Counted from the first letter of the stretch, positions 1-10,670 are shown. The stretch: 64,000 nucleotides of DNA from Paludibacteraceae bacterium (GCA_017527495.1 JAFXPY010000042.1:1-64000), one strand, 5' to 3'. Translations and numbers: made by a program. Notes: generated by a model not told the origin, from the letters alone.

Positions 1-637
1 CTGAAAATTGCATATGCGGAGTTTTTTGTTAATTTGTTGTTTTTCAGGTACAAAGATACAAAAAAATCCGCATATTTGCAAATATTAAAGCACTTATTTT
101 CAATAAAATACGAACTTTTTCTTATATCGAACTCACGTTAAGCTACGGATGACTTATGTCTTTTATGAGATTTTTATATTGTTGCCCAAGTGGACACCTG
201 ATTAAATGTCTAAATAAATTAAGTTTCGTATATTGCTTTGAGTAATAAATTATTAGTGCCAGATAAATCCATATTTTCCCGTAGGGAATATCTTTTAATA
301 GATTTTTGACACATAACCTAACATCTTTTCCCGTAGGGAATTTCTTTTAAGCTATTGATTTCAAAAATTAAAAGAAAATCCCTACGGGATATTTAATTAA
401 CCTGAATATTCTATTAAAAGAAAATCGCTAACGCGATAGGCGTTAAATAACTGCCATAATCATATATCATGCTGTATTTACCATGTGCGAAACATGAATT
501 AAATAATAATTTTTGGTTAATTGTTGACAATTGTTGACCAAAAACTTTTTTGTAAATTAGGCATTTCAAATAAATACTTGCGAAACTTGAATAAATGAGT
601 AAATTGTAAATGAACAAATGAGCAAATAATTAAATTG
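1..637. other. Non-coding region with dispersed hairpin repeats
   Basis: I see no credible gene here. The open frame at 414-617 on the minus strand is AT-rich and looks like no known protein. The stretch contains four copies of a small hairpin repeat: 272-301 and 325-350 in plus orientation, 368-391 and 412-440 in minus orientation. Each is a 4-6 bp stem closed by GTA or GTTA, followed by a tail like TTTCTTTTAATAG. The segment 560-637 is a degenerate low-complexity sequence built from pieces like AAATGAGTAAAT, also found in other intergenic regions of the window. Confidence 0.7.
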
Positions 638-2179
638 TTATTTCAGCAATTCTAATGCTCGTTTGAGTGCGTCATTTTCGGCGTTATAAATCCGGTAATA
701 CTCCTGCATTGTCCATAAGTCGCGTGCTATCAATGCCTTCAGTTGCAGATAGATATATTTTTCTGATTGGGCAAACTGCTGCTCGTCGTATTCTATTTCT
801 TGCTGTTTGCCTTGCTCTATTATGTCAGTTACCAACTTGGTGGGCACGTCAAAGCCTTGCATATATTTCTCTATTGTCGGATATTGTTTGAGCAATCGTT
901 CTCTATTGTCCTGCACATATTTCACACATTGCTGATTGACAATACCTTTTGCCACGAGTTTTCTGTAATATGCAGAATAGCGTGTTGTGTCGGCAGGCAC
1001 AAAGACATCCGGCATGATACCTCCTCCGCCATACACGGCGCGATGCTCAACAAGTGTTGTGAATTTCAGTGAGTCAGGCAGATGGATACTATCTTGCGAT
1101 ACAAATTCGCCATGTTTATAGCGATTTTCAAGGTCGCTCTGATAATCTACATTTTTATATGGTTTTTGTATGCATCGTCCGCTCGGTGTGTAGTAGCGCG
1201 ATGTGGTCAGTCGTATGGCAGAACCATCGATGAGGTCCATCTGTCGTTGCACAAGTCCTTTGCCGAATGTGCGCCGCCCAACTATCATGCCTCTATCCCA
1301 GTCTTGTATGGCACCACTGAGTATCTCGCTTGCAGAGGCTGAGTATTCATCTACGAGTACTACGACCGGCACATTATGCAACTCGCCTTTATTCGTTGCC
1401 ACAAGCACTTGCTTGGGTTGGTGCAGTCCTTCGGTATATACCACAAGTCTGTCGGCAGTCAGAAATTCATCTGCCAAATCAAATGATGTCTTCAGGTAGC
1501 CACCGCCATTGCCTTGGAGGTCGACAACAAGTTTTTTTGCTCCCTGCCTTTTGAGCTTATGCCATTTCTCCATAAACTCTTCATGCGTCTTGGCTCCAAA
1601 ACTATTCACTTTGATATATCCAACTGTTTTGTTGAGCATATAGCCGGCATCGACGGTGTAGATAGGTATTTTGTCGCGTGTGATATTGAATTCGAGCAGT
1701 TCTTTTTCACCTTGTCGTTTGATTCTAACAGCTACTATCGTTCCTTTCGGACCACGGAGAAGTTTCTGTATAGTCTTATTCTTTGTCCCGTTTCCGGCTA
1801 TCAATGAGTCACCCACATAGACAATTTTATCGCCCGGCAGTACACCTACTTTTTCAGACGGGCAACCGCTGATTGTTTGTATGACATTGAGTGTATCGTC
1901 GATGATTTGAAACTGAATACCTATGCCTTCAAAATTGCCGTCTAATTGTTCGGTGGCTTGTCGGAGTTCGTCAGCCGACAAGAAAGCGGAGTGTGGGTCA
2001 AGCTCTTTGAGCATGGCTTCGATAGCCTTGTCGGTAACTTTTTGCAAATCAACCGTATCAACATACATCGTCGTTACATACTTCATCACCGCACCCATCT
2101 TAGCTGCTTGCTCATATAAATTGGCATACAGACTGACTGTAAGGAAAAGCGAAATAGACAAAAAATATATTTTTCTCAT
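638..2179 (-). CDS. S41 family C-terminal processing peptidase (CtpA/Prc type)
   Basis: A periplasmic serine protease of the carboxy-terminal processing family, 513 aa. A signal peptide covers about residues 1-19, which favours the inner ATG at 2179 over the frame start at 2200. A PDZ domain lies near residues 80-160. The S41 catalytic domain contains SASASEI (280-286) and TFGKG (304-308). By family spacing the catalytic pair should be Ser282 and Lys307, 25 residues apart. The roughly 100-residue C-terminal tail is usual for Bacteroidota members. It is transcribed divergently from rdgB, with a -7-like element at 2198-2205. The substrate is unknown. Confidence 0.9.
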   Translation of the reverse strand: MRKIYFLSISLFLTVSLYANLYEQAAKMGAVMKYVTTMYVDTVDLQKVTDKAIEAMLKELDPHSAFLSADELRQATEQLDGNFEGIGIQFQIIDDTLNVIQTISGCPSEKVGVLPGDKIVYVGDSLIAGNGTKNKTIQKLLRGPKGTIVAVRIKRQGEKELLEFNITRDKIPIYTVDAGYMLNKTVGYIKVNSFGAKTHEEFMEKWHKLKRQGAKKLVVDLQGNGGGYLKTSFDLADEFLTADRLVVYTEGLHQPKQVLVATNKGELHNVPVVVLVDEYSASASEILSGAIQDWDRGMIVGRRTFGKGLVQRQMDLIDGSAIRLTTSRYYTPSGRCIQKPYKNVDYQSDLENRYKHGEFVSQDSIHLPDSLKFTTLVEHRAVYGGGGIMPDVFVPADTTRYSAYYRKLVAKGIVNQQCVKYVQDNRERLLKQYPTIEKYMQGFDVPTKLVTDIIEQGKQQEIEYDEQQFAQSEKYIYLQLKALIARDLWTMQEYYRIYNAENDALKRALELLK

Positions 2180-2197
2180 TGCGATATAGATTTTTTG

Positions 2198-2205
2198 CAA
2201 AAGTA
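2198..2205 (-). promoter_or_regulatory. -7 promoter element of the S41 protease gene
   Basis: On the minus strand this reads TACTTTTG, matching the Bacteroidota consensus TAnnTTTG. It lies 19 bases upstream of the chosen start at 2179. I could not see a clear -33 TTTG. Confidence 0.5.
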
Positions 2206-2250
2206 CATATTTTTTTTGAATTTGTTATACTGTTTTTTATATTTTTTTTG

Positions 2251-2258
2251 TAACTTTG
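2251..2258 (+). promoter_or_regulatory. -7 promoter element upstream of rdgB
   Basis: TAACTTTG matches the Bacteroidota -7 consensus TAnnTTTG and sits 28 bases before the rdgB ATG. A TTTG at 2221-2224 is a possible -33 box, but the spacing of 26 is longer than usual. Confidence 0.55.
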
Positions 2259-2285
2259 CATTTTGAAGATATCTTTATTTGAATT

Positions 2286-2873
2286 ATGTATAAACTTGTT
2301 TTTGCCACTCACAATGCTCACAAATTAGATGAAGCACGTGCCATATTGGACGGTGTTGTGGAGGTTATCGGATTAGACGAGATAGGTTGTTTTGACGAGA
2401 TTGACGAAACTGCCGACACTCTTGAGGGTAATTCGCTGCTCAAGGCAAAATATATAAATAGGTTTTACGGCTATAACTGCTTTTCCGATGACACAGGGCT
2501 TGAAGTAGATTGCCTCGATGGTCGTCCGGGAGTATATAGTGCCCGCTATGCAGGTGAGCCTACTGATTTTGCCCGCAACAGACAAAAGTTATTGAATGAC
2601 ATGGCCGGGCAGACTAACCGAAAAGCACATTTCCGCACTGTGGTCAGTCTGATTCTTGATGGCGAGGTGTTCACTTTCGATGGTCGTGTTGACGGTCAGA
2701 TACTTACTGAGGAACGAGGCAACAGCGGGTTTGGTTATGATTGTCTGTTTGTTCCCGACGGCTATGACCTGACATTTGCTCAAGCACCGGAACTGAAAAG
2801 CATTGTGAGTCATCGTTTTGTAGCGATGTCGAAAATGCGAAAATTCCTACAAGAAAAAATAACAAAATCATAA
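2286..2873 (+). CDS. rdgB: RdgB/HAM1 non-canonical purine NTP pyrophosphatase
   Basis: Hydrolyses dITP, XTP and similar damaged purine triphosphates to monophosphates, keeping them out of DNA. The 195-aa protein has the family's usual length. Visible motifs are the N-terminal FATHNAHKLDEA, the central SDDTGLEVDCLDGRPGVYSA, and the C-terminal SHRFVAMSKM with the conserved SHR. It is followed after 11 bases by porZ, so the two may be co-transcribed. Confidence 0.95.
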   Translation: MYKLVFATHNAHKLDEARAILDGVVEVIGLDEIGCFDEIDETADTLEGNSLLKAKYINRFYGYNCFSDDTGLEVDCLDGRPGVYSARYAGEPTDFARNRQKLLNDMAGQTNRKAHFRTVVSLILDGEVFTFDGRVDGQILTEERGNSGFGYDCLFVPDGYDLTFAQAPELKSIVSHRFVAMSKMRKFLQEKITKS

Positions 2874-2884
2874 TCTTACATTTT

Positions 2885-5200
2885 ATGCGAAAACTACTAC
2901 TTGTTCTGACTTGTTTGGCACTGAGTTTATCAGCATATTGTCGTCCTCCGATGTATGAATGGGAGACGCATTTATCATATAGTGATGTCAACTCTATCGC
3001 TCTGAGTAGCAACAAAGTTTACGGCCTGAGCAACGATGCTCTTTTTTCCGTTGACCGCTCAGATGGAGAAATTGAATACTATAGCAAGCTTAATGGTCTG
3101 ACCGGTAGCTCTATTTCTAAAATTGGCTATGACGAAGATCAGAGAAGTCTCTTGATTGTTTATCAGAATGGTCAGATTGATATTTTGCACGACAATGGCA
3201 ATGTAAGCAGCATAATCGACTTGTACAACAAGCAGTTGAGCGGAACGAATAAGACTCCGAATGCCATAGTCTTCAACGATGGCTACGCCTATTTGGCAAT
3301 GCATTTTGGCATAATTGTCATCAACATGAATAAAAAAGAAATTGCCGACACGTATTATATTGGTAGTGAAGGAACAGAAATAGATGTGCTCTCAATTACT
3401 TTTTTTGCAGATTCTATTTACGCCATTTCGTCAGAAGGCATTTATAGTTCTTCACTCAAAGACAAGAATTTATTAGACTTCAGAAGTTGGCAATTCACCA
3501 GACTGACCGACTATGGAACCTTGCGTCAGATTGAGATTTACGACAGCGTTAAATATGTCCTGACCTCTGAAGGTTTATATCGCAATATTGAGCAAAAATG
3601 GCAACGAGTTGAAGAGTTGAAATCGGAAATATATAGTATCAAAAAATACAACGGTCACCTAATTGCAAGCTGCGACGATGGCATCCGAATTATCTATCCC
3701 GATTTTCACATTGGCTATGACCCTTCGTTCTGGCCTGCATACGAGGCATATTATGATGGTTGGAATTATTGGATAGCAGCCGGTGTTCTCGGCATAGGCT
3801 ATATTGGTTCAGACGGCACACACACCAATTATTGTCCTAATGGTCCGGCTCTCAATATACCATACCGCATGAAAATAGAAAACGATAAGCTATATGTGGT
3901 GCCCGGAGGTCGTTGGTCGTCGCAATATAATCGCCCTGGAATGGTGATGATGTATGACGGAACGGAATGGACGAACATAACACAGGACCAAGTGCAAAGC
4001 GCAACAGGCAAGGCGGCTCTTGACTTTATGAATGTGGCAGTCGACCCTTTCAATTCTGAGCACATATTCGTTACTTCCTACGGAACAGGTGTGTACGAGT
4101 TTCAAGACAACAAACTGATAAATCACTATACGCACAAAAATAGTATAATCAAGTGCATAAGTGAAGACGATGCTGATTATTACACTCGCACTGACGGCGC
4201 ATTATACGATAGAGAAGGAAACCTATATCTAATCAATGCAAATGAGGTTCCCTATTCAATCATCATGTACACAAGAGATGGCAGATGGTTGGTGCAGAAT
4301 ATATACATTAATGGGAGAAGAGTTGTGATTCATACTCCCGGTGAGATGTTTATAGACAACAACAACTACAATTATAAATGGATTCCCTATTGCCGGTATG
4401 AAACAGGATTGATTCTTTGGGACAATCGTGGCACATACGATTTCTTTCAAGACGACATTTTTGTTCAGCGCACATCATTTACCGACCAGAATGGAAATGT
4501 CCTTCGTCCGGAAAGCCTGCCATGCGTAGCTCAGGACAAAGATGGCACTCTGTGGCTCGGCACAGATTTAGGACCTATACTGATTCCTGCTTCGGTTGAT
4601 TTCAAGACTTCCGATGCGTGCAAGCGCGTACTGCTCGACCGCAACGACGGAACAAATCTTGCCGATTATCTGCTCGACGGAGTGCAAATCAACGCCATTG
4701 CTATTGATGGAGCCAACCGCAAATGGATAGGTACCGCCACTTCAGGTCTTTACCTTCTTTCCGACGACGGAAAAGAGACAATAGAACATTTCACAATGAA
4801 CAACTCACCGCTTATCTCGAATGAGATACTTTCCCTTGCTATCAACCAAAAGACAGGTGAGGTATTTGTCGGTACTGCCGCCGGACTGATGTCATATCAA
4901 AGCGATGCCACATCCTCAAGCGACGACCTCAAAGACATATTTGCCTACCCTAACCCCGTAAGAGAAACTGACAATGGAGTGGTTACCATCACAGGGCTAC
5001 AGGACAAAAGCGTAGTTAAAATTGTTGACGCAGCCGGCAGACTGGTCTATGAGACATATTCAGAAGGCGGAACAGCAACATGGGACACCAACAACTCAAG
5101 AGGCACACGCGTCCCGTCAGGTGTGTATGTGGTGATGGTGAGCTCCGAAGACGGCAACATACACGGCACTACAAAAGTATTGATTATGAATAGAAAATAA
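2885..5200 (+). CDS. porZ: PorZ-like T9SS attachment-complex protein (beta-propeller, sorting domain)
   Basis: A 771-aa secreted protein with a signal peptide (about 1-19), WD-like repeat segments of a two-component-regulator-type propeller over most of its length (for example DKDGTLWLGTDLGPI), and a C-terminal type A sorting domain from about residue 685 (FAYPNPVRE, then VKIVDAAGRLVYE). Length and architecture match PorZ of Porphyromonas gingivalis (about 776 aa), which works with the PorU sortase in attaching T9SS cargo to the cell surface. The call rests on architecture and on the T9SS operon elsewhere in the window. A generic propeller cargo protein is the alternative. Confidence 0.8.
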   Translation: MRKLLLVLTCLALSLSAYCRPPMYEWETHLSYSDVNSIALSSNKVYGLSNDALFSVDRSDGEIEYYSKLNGLTGSSISKIGYDEDQRSLLIVYQNGQIDILHDNGNVSSIIDLYNKQLSGTNKTPNAIVFNDGYAYLAMHFGIIVINMNKKEIADTYYIGSEGTEIDVLSITFFADSIYAISSEGIYSSSLKDKNLLDFRSWQFTRLTDYGTLRQIEIYDSVKYVLTSEGLYRNIEQKWQRVEELKSEIYSIKKYNGHLIASCDDGIRIIYPDFHIGYDPSFWPAYEAYYDGWNYWIAAGVLGIGYIGSDGTHTNYCPNGPALNIPYRMKIENDKLYVVPGGRWSSQYNRPGMVMMYDGTEWTNITQDQVQSATGKAALDFMNVAVDPFNSEHIFVTSYGTGVYEFQDNKLINHYTHKNSIIKCISEDDADYYTRTDGALYDREGNLYLINANEVPYSIIMYTRDGRWLVQNIYINGRRVVIHTPGEMFIDNNNYNYKWIPYCRYETGLILWDNRGTYDFFQDDIFVQRTSFTDQNGNVLRPESLPCVAQDKDGTLWLGTDLGPILIPASVDFKTSDACKRVLLDRNDGTNLADYLLDGVQINAIAIDGANRKWIGTATSGLYLLSDDGKETIEHFTMNNSPLISNEILSLAINQKTGEVFVGTAAGLMSYQSDATSSSDDLKDIFAYPNPVRETDNGVVTITGLQDKSVVKIVDAAGRLVYETYSEGGTATWDTNNSRGTRVPSGVYVVMVSSEDGNIHGTTKVLIMNRK

Positions 5201-5342
5201 AGATATTTGTTCATTTTATCATTTACGATTTGTTCATTTATTTAGACATTTGATTTATTTGTTCATTTGCTAACCAACAGCGAATTAACCAACAGCGAAA
5301 CTGACCAACATTTACTAACCAACATTTACTCAAAACAAAACT
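5201..5342. repeat. Low-complexity intergenic repeat (TCATTTA / CCAACAGCGAA type)
   Basis: The gap between porZ and the cargo gene is built from repeated pieces such as TTCATTT, ATTTACGATTTG and ACCAACAGCGAA. Very similar text occurs at 37263-37430 and 44216-44340. No gene is seen. Confidence 0.65.
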
Positions 5343-8300
5343 ATGTTCAAAAGATTTTTATTTTTAGTATTCCTTTCTTGCAGCTGTTTGGCATATAGCC
5401 AAACGGCATGGAATGGAACCACTAAGACAGAACCGAGTCTTAGCGGCAAGACCTACTCCATCACCACGGGAGCCGAACTGGCATGGGTAGCACAACAATC
5501 AGCCACCAATTCTTTCGAGGGCTACACTTTCTTGATGCAAAACTCTATCGACTTAGGTGAGGGACACAACTGGACGCCTATCGGAGGCGACGGAACCGAC
5601 TTTGAAGGTACATTCGACGGAGGTTGCTATACAATCAAAAACTTTAACATATACTATCTCACTCGCAGCACCGATGTCGGCTTTTTTGGTGCCGTGGGTA
5701 AAAAAGGAACTGTCAAAAATCTATGTATTGAGAGCGGAAAGATATTCGTTTCTGAAGTCAGACAAGTCGGCAGTTTGATAGGACGCAATGAAGGCAACAT
5801 AGAACATTGTTTCAATATGTGCCAAATACTTGCCGACGCGAGTGACAATGTCGGCGGTCTGGTGGGAACAAACAAAGGAACGATGTCGTATTGCTACCAA
5901 GCAGGCTACATCACAAGTGCACGCAACAACACGGGCGGACTTGTAGGACATAATGATGGTGGTATTGTGAAAACTTCCTACTGCTCCGGCTACACACTTG
6001 CCAATGGTTCAAACTGCGGCTCTGTGGTGGGCAAAAACGACGGAACATTCATCAATACCTACTTCGACCAACAGATGTGCCTGCAAAAAGCAAGTACGAA
6101 AGACGAAGCCGGCGTGATAGGCATAACAACATCAAAACAGATGTGGGACATATTCAAAGACGACGACAAATGGAGTTGCTCTGAAGGCTTCTACCCACAG
6201 CTGAAATGCTTTGAGCAAACAAGTTTCACTGCTTCATTTGTTTCGAGCCTGCCTGTATGGCTACCAACAAGTCAAGCTCCTATCCAACGAGCCGAAGCCG
6301 TAACGGAAAATTTCGTTTTATGTGTTGATAGCGGTGCCAAATGGTCAAGCCCCGACAATGCAGTAATAAAAATTCAAGGATCATTCGCCAGTGTTTATCG
6401 CCCTTGCAGTCAAAGGGTGATGATCATAACTTGTAGATACGAAGGCAGCAGCAGAGGCGTTTTACTCCTTGTTTCGGGCTACAAGACATTCAATGCCGGT
6501 ATTATCGGCGGCATAACACGCGTCTGCAATGGCGACCCTGTCAAGTTTTCTGACACCAAAGACGGTGCAGAAGTGATTAATGCCGTTGGCGGAAAAGACG
6601 ACGACAAAGAGAATTACCCCTACTACTACAGAATAGAACGCTACAAACTCAACGACCTCGACAATGACGGCGTATATGAAGACACATCAGAAGTGGTATC
6701 AACAATATACTTAACCTCAAAAGACTACAACAAATACTATTGCAACACTACCGAAGATGGTCATTGGCTCTACAAACGCTATGTGCATGACAGCCAATGC
6801 CAATTAGACTATCTGCAATCTTCAGGAACATTCGAACTCGTTGTGTTCAGCACTTTCGACCCGGGAGAGATTGACGACTCTCGAACCGTCATCTATGGCA
6901 ATTATCCACAACGAGTGCATATCAACAACGTGGAAGAAGCCTTAGGAGGCGAAGGCCCCTACTACTACCGCTGGTACATATCGCGTTTGGAGGTGAATTA
7001 TTTAACCAACGACACCACAACAATCATTGACAGCGTGCGTATCAAAGCAGCAAAAGACAGCATAAGTTTCGACACTATTCTTTCAGAACCGGGCGAGTAT
7101 GTTTTCTATCGCTCGGCTCGCGACCTCTATTGCAGCAAAAACGAATTCACGCCATCAAGAGGAGCTTGCAAATTTGTCATATTCGACTATCTTGACCCCG
7201 GTGAGATAGAAGCCGACACAATCAATCTATGCTCGACAGAAGACGGAATCAAAGTGGCTGAACTCTCCGAGCCTACAGGAGGCAACGGAGTGTATTCATA
7301 TCGCTGGATGATGAATGGGCAAGAAATAGAAAACACCAACAAAGCCCAACTCAACCTCACAGAGATAGACCTGTCGCCGGGCAACTCCTACACTTTCACT
7401 CGACAGGTGAAAGACAACACAGGACTGATGGATTGGACTGAGTCAAAGGGCAAATATGTGATTCAAATCTACAAGACATTCAACCCGGGAACCATAAAGA
7501 CAACAAGCAAACTAATCTGTTTGGAAGATAGTGTCGTAAAATTCAATATCTCAGGCGAGAATCAGACTCTTGCTTCGGGCGATGGCACAATAGAATACAA
7601 ATGGCTCGTACTTGACGAAGACGGCAAAATCGTCCGCACAATTTCTACTGATGCTGCCGAGCTTACAGACAAAGAAGTCAAGATAGACATTGCTCTTCCT
7701 GCCAATCTGACTCTTGTTCGCCAAGCTCGCACAACACTTTGCTCTAAAGCATGGCATAACTCAGAAGGTCAGGTGAGCATCAGTCTGGACAAGAACCAAG
7801 TCCTTGCTCAAGAAATTGTTGTGTGCAGTGAGAAACTGCCATTCACCGATACCTACACCTTCGGCAATGGTGAGACAAAATCATACACTCTCACAGCAGA
7901 TGAAGAAGTCGTACGGCTCAAAGGAAAGACACAGAGCGGTTGTTCTGAGACTATAGACCTCACATGCCGTGTTGCCGAAGTACCTGTTGTCAAAGTTGAG
8001 CCAATAGGAACGATATGTCAAAGAGATACTTTTATCTATATCAACTTTGAAATCATAAGCGGCAATCCTGATCAATACGACATAAGCTATAATACCGCAG
8101 CCTATCAAGCCGGATTTACTGACGCACACGGCAAGCTGACCAACACCTCGCAGATTGCGCTTACGGTGGGTGCCGTTCCTATCGGCGACTTCGAGATGTA
8201 CATCAGTTTCAGCGAAGGCAACAGCACATCAGGTTGCGCAAGCATAGTCAACACCATACCATTCAAAGTCTATCTCGGCGGATTTATACACCAGAAATGG

Positions 8301-8774
8301 AATGATGTCCTCTATATCGACAACAACGACAAAAATGGCTTCCCTGATGCTGAAAACGACCTGCAATTTATGGGCTATCAGTGGTACAAAGACGGCGAAC
8401 CGATTGAAGGAGCCATCGGACAAGTATATAACGAACAAGGTGGATTAAATGGTGTTTACTACGCTATCCTGACCGATGTGAATGGCGTTCAGTACATCAC
8501 ATGCCCGTTTGAGGCACGACCTGTCGGACTGCAAACAATAGGCAATGAACTCGGTCTATACCCAACGATAGCAACACGCGGTGAAACAATCAATATCAAC
8601 ATACCGCACGATGGCAGAATAGACATAATCAATGCAGCCGGGCAGACAATTCAATGTTTCAACCTGACCTCAGGCAAACAACAATTCAAAGCCCCACAAA
8701 CGACAGGAGTATTCCTTATCCGACTGACAGACAAGAATCATAATACCTACTTCAACAAACTAATCGTAAAATAA
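5343..8774 (+). CDS. Large T9SS type A cargo protein with GLUG-like repeats
   Basis: A 1143-aa secreted protein. A signal peptide spans about residues 1-19. Residues about 110-240 carry GLUG-like repeats such as GGLVGTNKG and GGLVGHNDGG. The middle has several repeated modules of about 110 residues that start with a FxPGxI phrase (FDPGEIDD, LDPGEIEA, FNPGTIKT) and look like tandem Ig-like domains. The last 80 residues form a T9SS sorting domain (LGLYPTIATRGE, VFLIRLTDK). It is likely displayed on the surface by the T9SS. Ligand or role is unknown; adhesin is a guess from the repeats. It precedes an OmpA/LysM gene by 9 bases. Confidence 0.8.
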   Translation: MFKRFLFLVFLSCSCLAYSQTAWNGTTKTEPSLSGKTYSITTGAELAWVAQQSATNSFEGYTFLMQNSIDLGEGHNWTPIGGDGTDFEGTFDGGCYTIKNFNIYYLTRSTDVGFFGAVGKKGTVKNLCIESGKIFVSEVRQVGSLIGRNEGNIEHCFNMCQILADASDNVGGLVGTNKGTMSYCYQAGYITSARNNTGGLVGHNDGGIVKTSYCSGYTLANGSNCGSVVGKNDGTFINTYFDQQMCLQKASTKDEAGVIGITTSKQMWDIFKDDDKWSCSEGFYPQLKCFEQTSFTASFVSSLPVWLPTSQAPIQRAEAVTENFVLCVDSGAKWSSPDNAVIKIQGSFASVYRPCSQRVMIITCRYEGSSRGVLLLVSGYKTFNAGIIGGITRVCNGDPVKFSDTKDGAEVINAVGGKDDDKENYPYYYRIERYKLNDLDNDGVYEDTSEVVSTIYLTSKDYNKYYCNTTEDGHWLYKRYVHDSQCQLDYLQSSGTFELVVFSTFDPGEIDDSRTVIYGNYPQRVHINNVEEALGGEGPYYYRWYISRLEVNYLTNDTTTIIDSVRIKAAKDSISFDTILSEPGEYVFYRSARDLYCSKNEFTPSRGACKFVIFDYLDPGEIEADTINLCSTEDGIKVAELSEPTGGNGVYSYRWMMNGQEIENTNKAQLNLTEIDLSPGNSYTFTRQVKDNTGLMDWTESKGKYVIQIYKTFNPGTIKTTSKLICLEDSVVKFNISGENQTLASGDGTIEYKWLVLDEDGKIVRTISTDAAELTDKEVKIDIALPANLTLVRQARTTLCSKAWHNSEGQVSISLDKNQVLAQEIVVCSEKLPFTDTYTFGNGETKSYTLTADEEVVRLKGKTQSGCSETIDLTCRVAEVPVVKVEPIGTICQRDTFIYINFEIISGNPDQYDISYNTAAYQAGFTDAHGKLTNTSQIALTVGAVPIGDFEMYISFSEGNSTSGCASIVNTIPFKVYLGGFIHQKWNDVLYIDNNDKNGFPDAENDLQFMGYQWYKDGEPIEGAIGQVYNEQGGLNGVYYAILTDVNGVQYITCPFEARPVGLQTIGNELGLYPTIATRGETININIPHDGRIDIINAAGQTIQCFNLTSGKQQFKAPQTTGVFLIRLTDKNHNTYFNKLIVK

Positions 8775-8783
8775 CACCAAGCC

Positions 8784-10670
8784 ATGAAAAGAATAGGTTT
8801 AAGCATACTGACAATCATAATCGCATTGAGCTGCTTGGCAGCTCCGGCAAAGAAAACAAGCAACAAAACGACAAAGAAGAAAAACACCATTGAACGATTA
8901 GACAAAGGCTCGTGGTTTCAAGGCGCCATTGGTGGCGGCGTGAGCAATCTGCAATACGACCTTAAAGGAGGTCAGGCACATCTATTTCCTTCACTTAATT
9001 TACACTTTGGCTACACCTACTATTTCAACAAATATGTCGGCATCAACACCGGTTTGCAATACACCACTTACGCCACCCGAACAGAGATAACCGACCCCAT
9101 CATTTGGTACGGACTGACCGACTATATGGGCGATGCCTACAACCACATTGAACGCTTCGACAATTGGCAAGAGAGACAATCGATTCATTCTTTGGAAATC
9201 CCACTTGCATTGGCTCTGAAATTCAAACCTAAGAAAGTAGGATTGTTCATCAATCTCGGTGCCAAATTAGGCTTTGCCGTTGACCAACACTATAAAAACA
9301 CTACCGGCACAATAACTCACTCGGCTTACTACCCTATTTGGAATGTTACGATGCAAAATCTCGACAGACGCTACGAGACAGAAGACTACACCGGTACAAG
9401 TCAGGCACTGACACGACTGAGAAGACTCAATGCCATCGGTTATGCAGAAATAGGCACACTCATTGAACTCAATCCACACACAGACCTCACTATAGCCGCT
9501 TATGCCGACATATATCTAAACAACGCAGCCAAATATCAACAAGCAGACCAGACAGACCTCGGTTTTGCCACAAGAATAAATGAATACGGCTCTTTTATGC
9601 CAACTTATCAAGGCGTAGTAGGAACGACACTGACCGGTACTGTGGTCCGTCCTTGGGCAGCCGGATTGAAAATAGGTATAAGCATCACACCGCAACGAAC
9701 CGACAAAGAGAAAGAGAAAAAAGCAAAAAAACTCTACAAGGAATACAAAAAATACCTGCCTGAACAAGAATGTAAACCCGACACCGTGTTTATCAAAGTT
9801 CCCGACTCGACACTCAACAAACGAGTTACCGACACCATCTTTCTCTACGACACAGTGGCCATTCCTTGCATAGATTGTGCGCTCAAACTCCTACAAGAGC
9901 AACAAACAACAGGACCAACCAACAAACAGCAAATAGCACAAGCGACACAACCTGCACCACAGCAAGACACGATAGTGCCTATCGTGGTGTCGGCAGAAAC
10001 AAAGAAACAAAGTGCACAATTAGACTCAATGCTACGTGGTGCAGTGATATGGTTCCACTTCGACGAATATGTTCCTATTCTGCAACCGGCATATATTCTT
10101 GATTCTGTTGCAGACATGTTGCTCAAAAATGCAGAGCTGCGAGTACATGTCAATGGGCATGCTTGCTCAATAGGTTCCGACAGCTACAATCAGCGCCTCG
10201 CACAACGACGCGCACAAGCAGTGGCCAACCTCTTGAAACAAAAAGGAGTGAAGGCCAATCAGATGATTGTACAATCGTTCGGGGCGACAGAACCATTCAG
10301 ATATAACGACACTGAAAAACATAAACTCGCCACAGACCGACGCGTGGAAATCATCCCTGAGATATATGGCAAAAACATAAAGGTTGCTAATCCTAACACC
10401 GAAGGAGTAACCGAGTTGTACACCAAATTTATCGGCGAAGAAACAATAAAAGACGGCACAAGTCTTGCACAACTCGCACGCAAATGGTACGGACATACAG
10501 AATACTGGGTATATATCTATGAAGCCAATTCAGACAAGATAACCAACCCCAGCAATCTCACTGTCGGACTGACAATCATGATACCCGACCTTAAAGCGTC
10601 AATAGCCGACAGCAGCGAGAAAGAAATGCTCCGCCGCGCCAAACAATTGGAAAAAGCATATAAAAAGTAA
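8784..10670 (+). CDS. OmpA family outer membrane protein with C-terminal LysM-like domain
   Basis: A 628-aa envelope protein. Signal peptide about 1-20; residues about 45-300 resemble an outer-membrane beta-barrel (porin-like) with many aromatic strands; a charged linker follows; an OmpA C-terminal peptidoglycan-binding domain lies at about 410-525 (NQRLAQRRAQAVANLL and RRVEI are typical). At about 553-610 a LysM-like segment (GTSLAQLARKWYGH, then GLTIMIPDL) adds a second possible glycan-binding unit. It likely anchors the outer membrane to the wall. Its place right after a T9SS cargo gene may be chance or a shared operon ending at the terminator at 10944. Confidence 0.85.
   Translation: MKRIGLSILTIIIALSCLAAPAKKTSNKTTKKKNTIERLDKGSWFQGAIGGGVSNLQYDLKGGQAHLFPSLNLHFGYTYYFNKYVGINTGLQYTTYATRTEITDPIIWYGLTDYMGDAYNHIERFDNWQERQSIHSLEIPLALALKFKPKKVGLFINLGAKLGFAVDQHYKNTTGTITHSAYYPIWNVTMQNLDRRYETEDYTGTSQALTRLRRLNAIGYAEIGTLIELNPHTDLTIAAYADIYLNNAAKYQQADQTDLGFATRINEYGSFMPTYQGVVGTTLTGTVVRPWAAGLKIGISITPQRTDKEKEKKAKKLYKEYKKYLPEQECKPDTVFIKVPDSTLNKRVTDTIFLYDTVAIPCIDCALKLLQEQQTTGPTNKQQIAQATQPAPQQDTIVPIVVSAETKKQSAQLDSMLRGAVIWFHFDEYVPILQPAYILDSVADMLLKNAELRVHVNGHACSIGSDSYNQRLAQRRAQAVANLLKQKGVKANQMIVQSFGATEPFRYNDTEKHKLATDRRVEIIPEIYGKNIKVANPNTEGVTELYTKFIGEETIKDGTSLAQLARKWYGHTEYWVYIYEANSDKITNPSNLTVGLTIMIPDLKASIADSSEKEMLRRAKQLEKAYKK

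Noticed and set aside
414..617. Minus-strand open frame of 67 codons near the left end
   Set aside because: It lies over hairpin and low-complexity repeats, has no ribosome binding site and resembles no protein.
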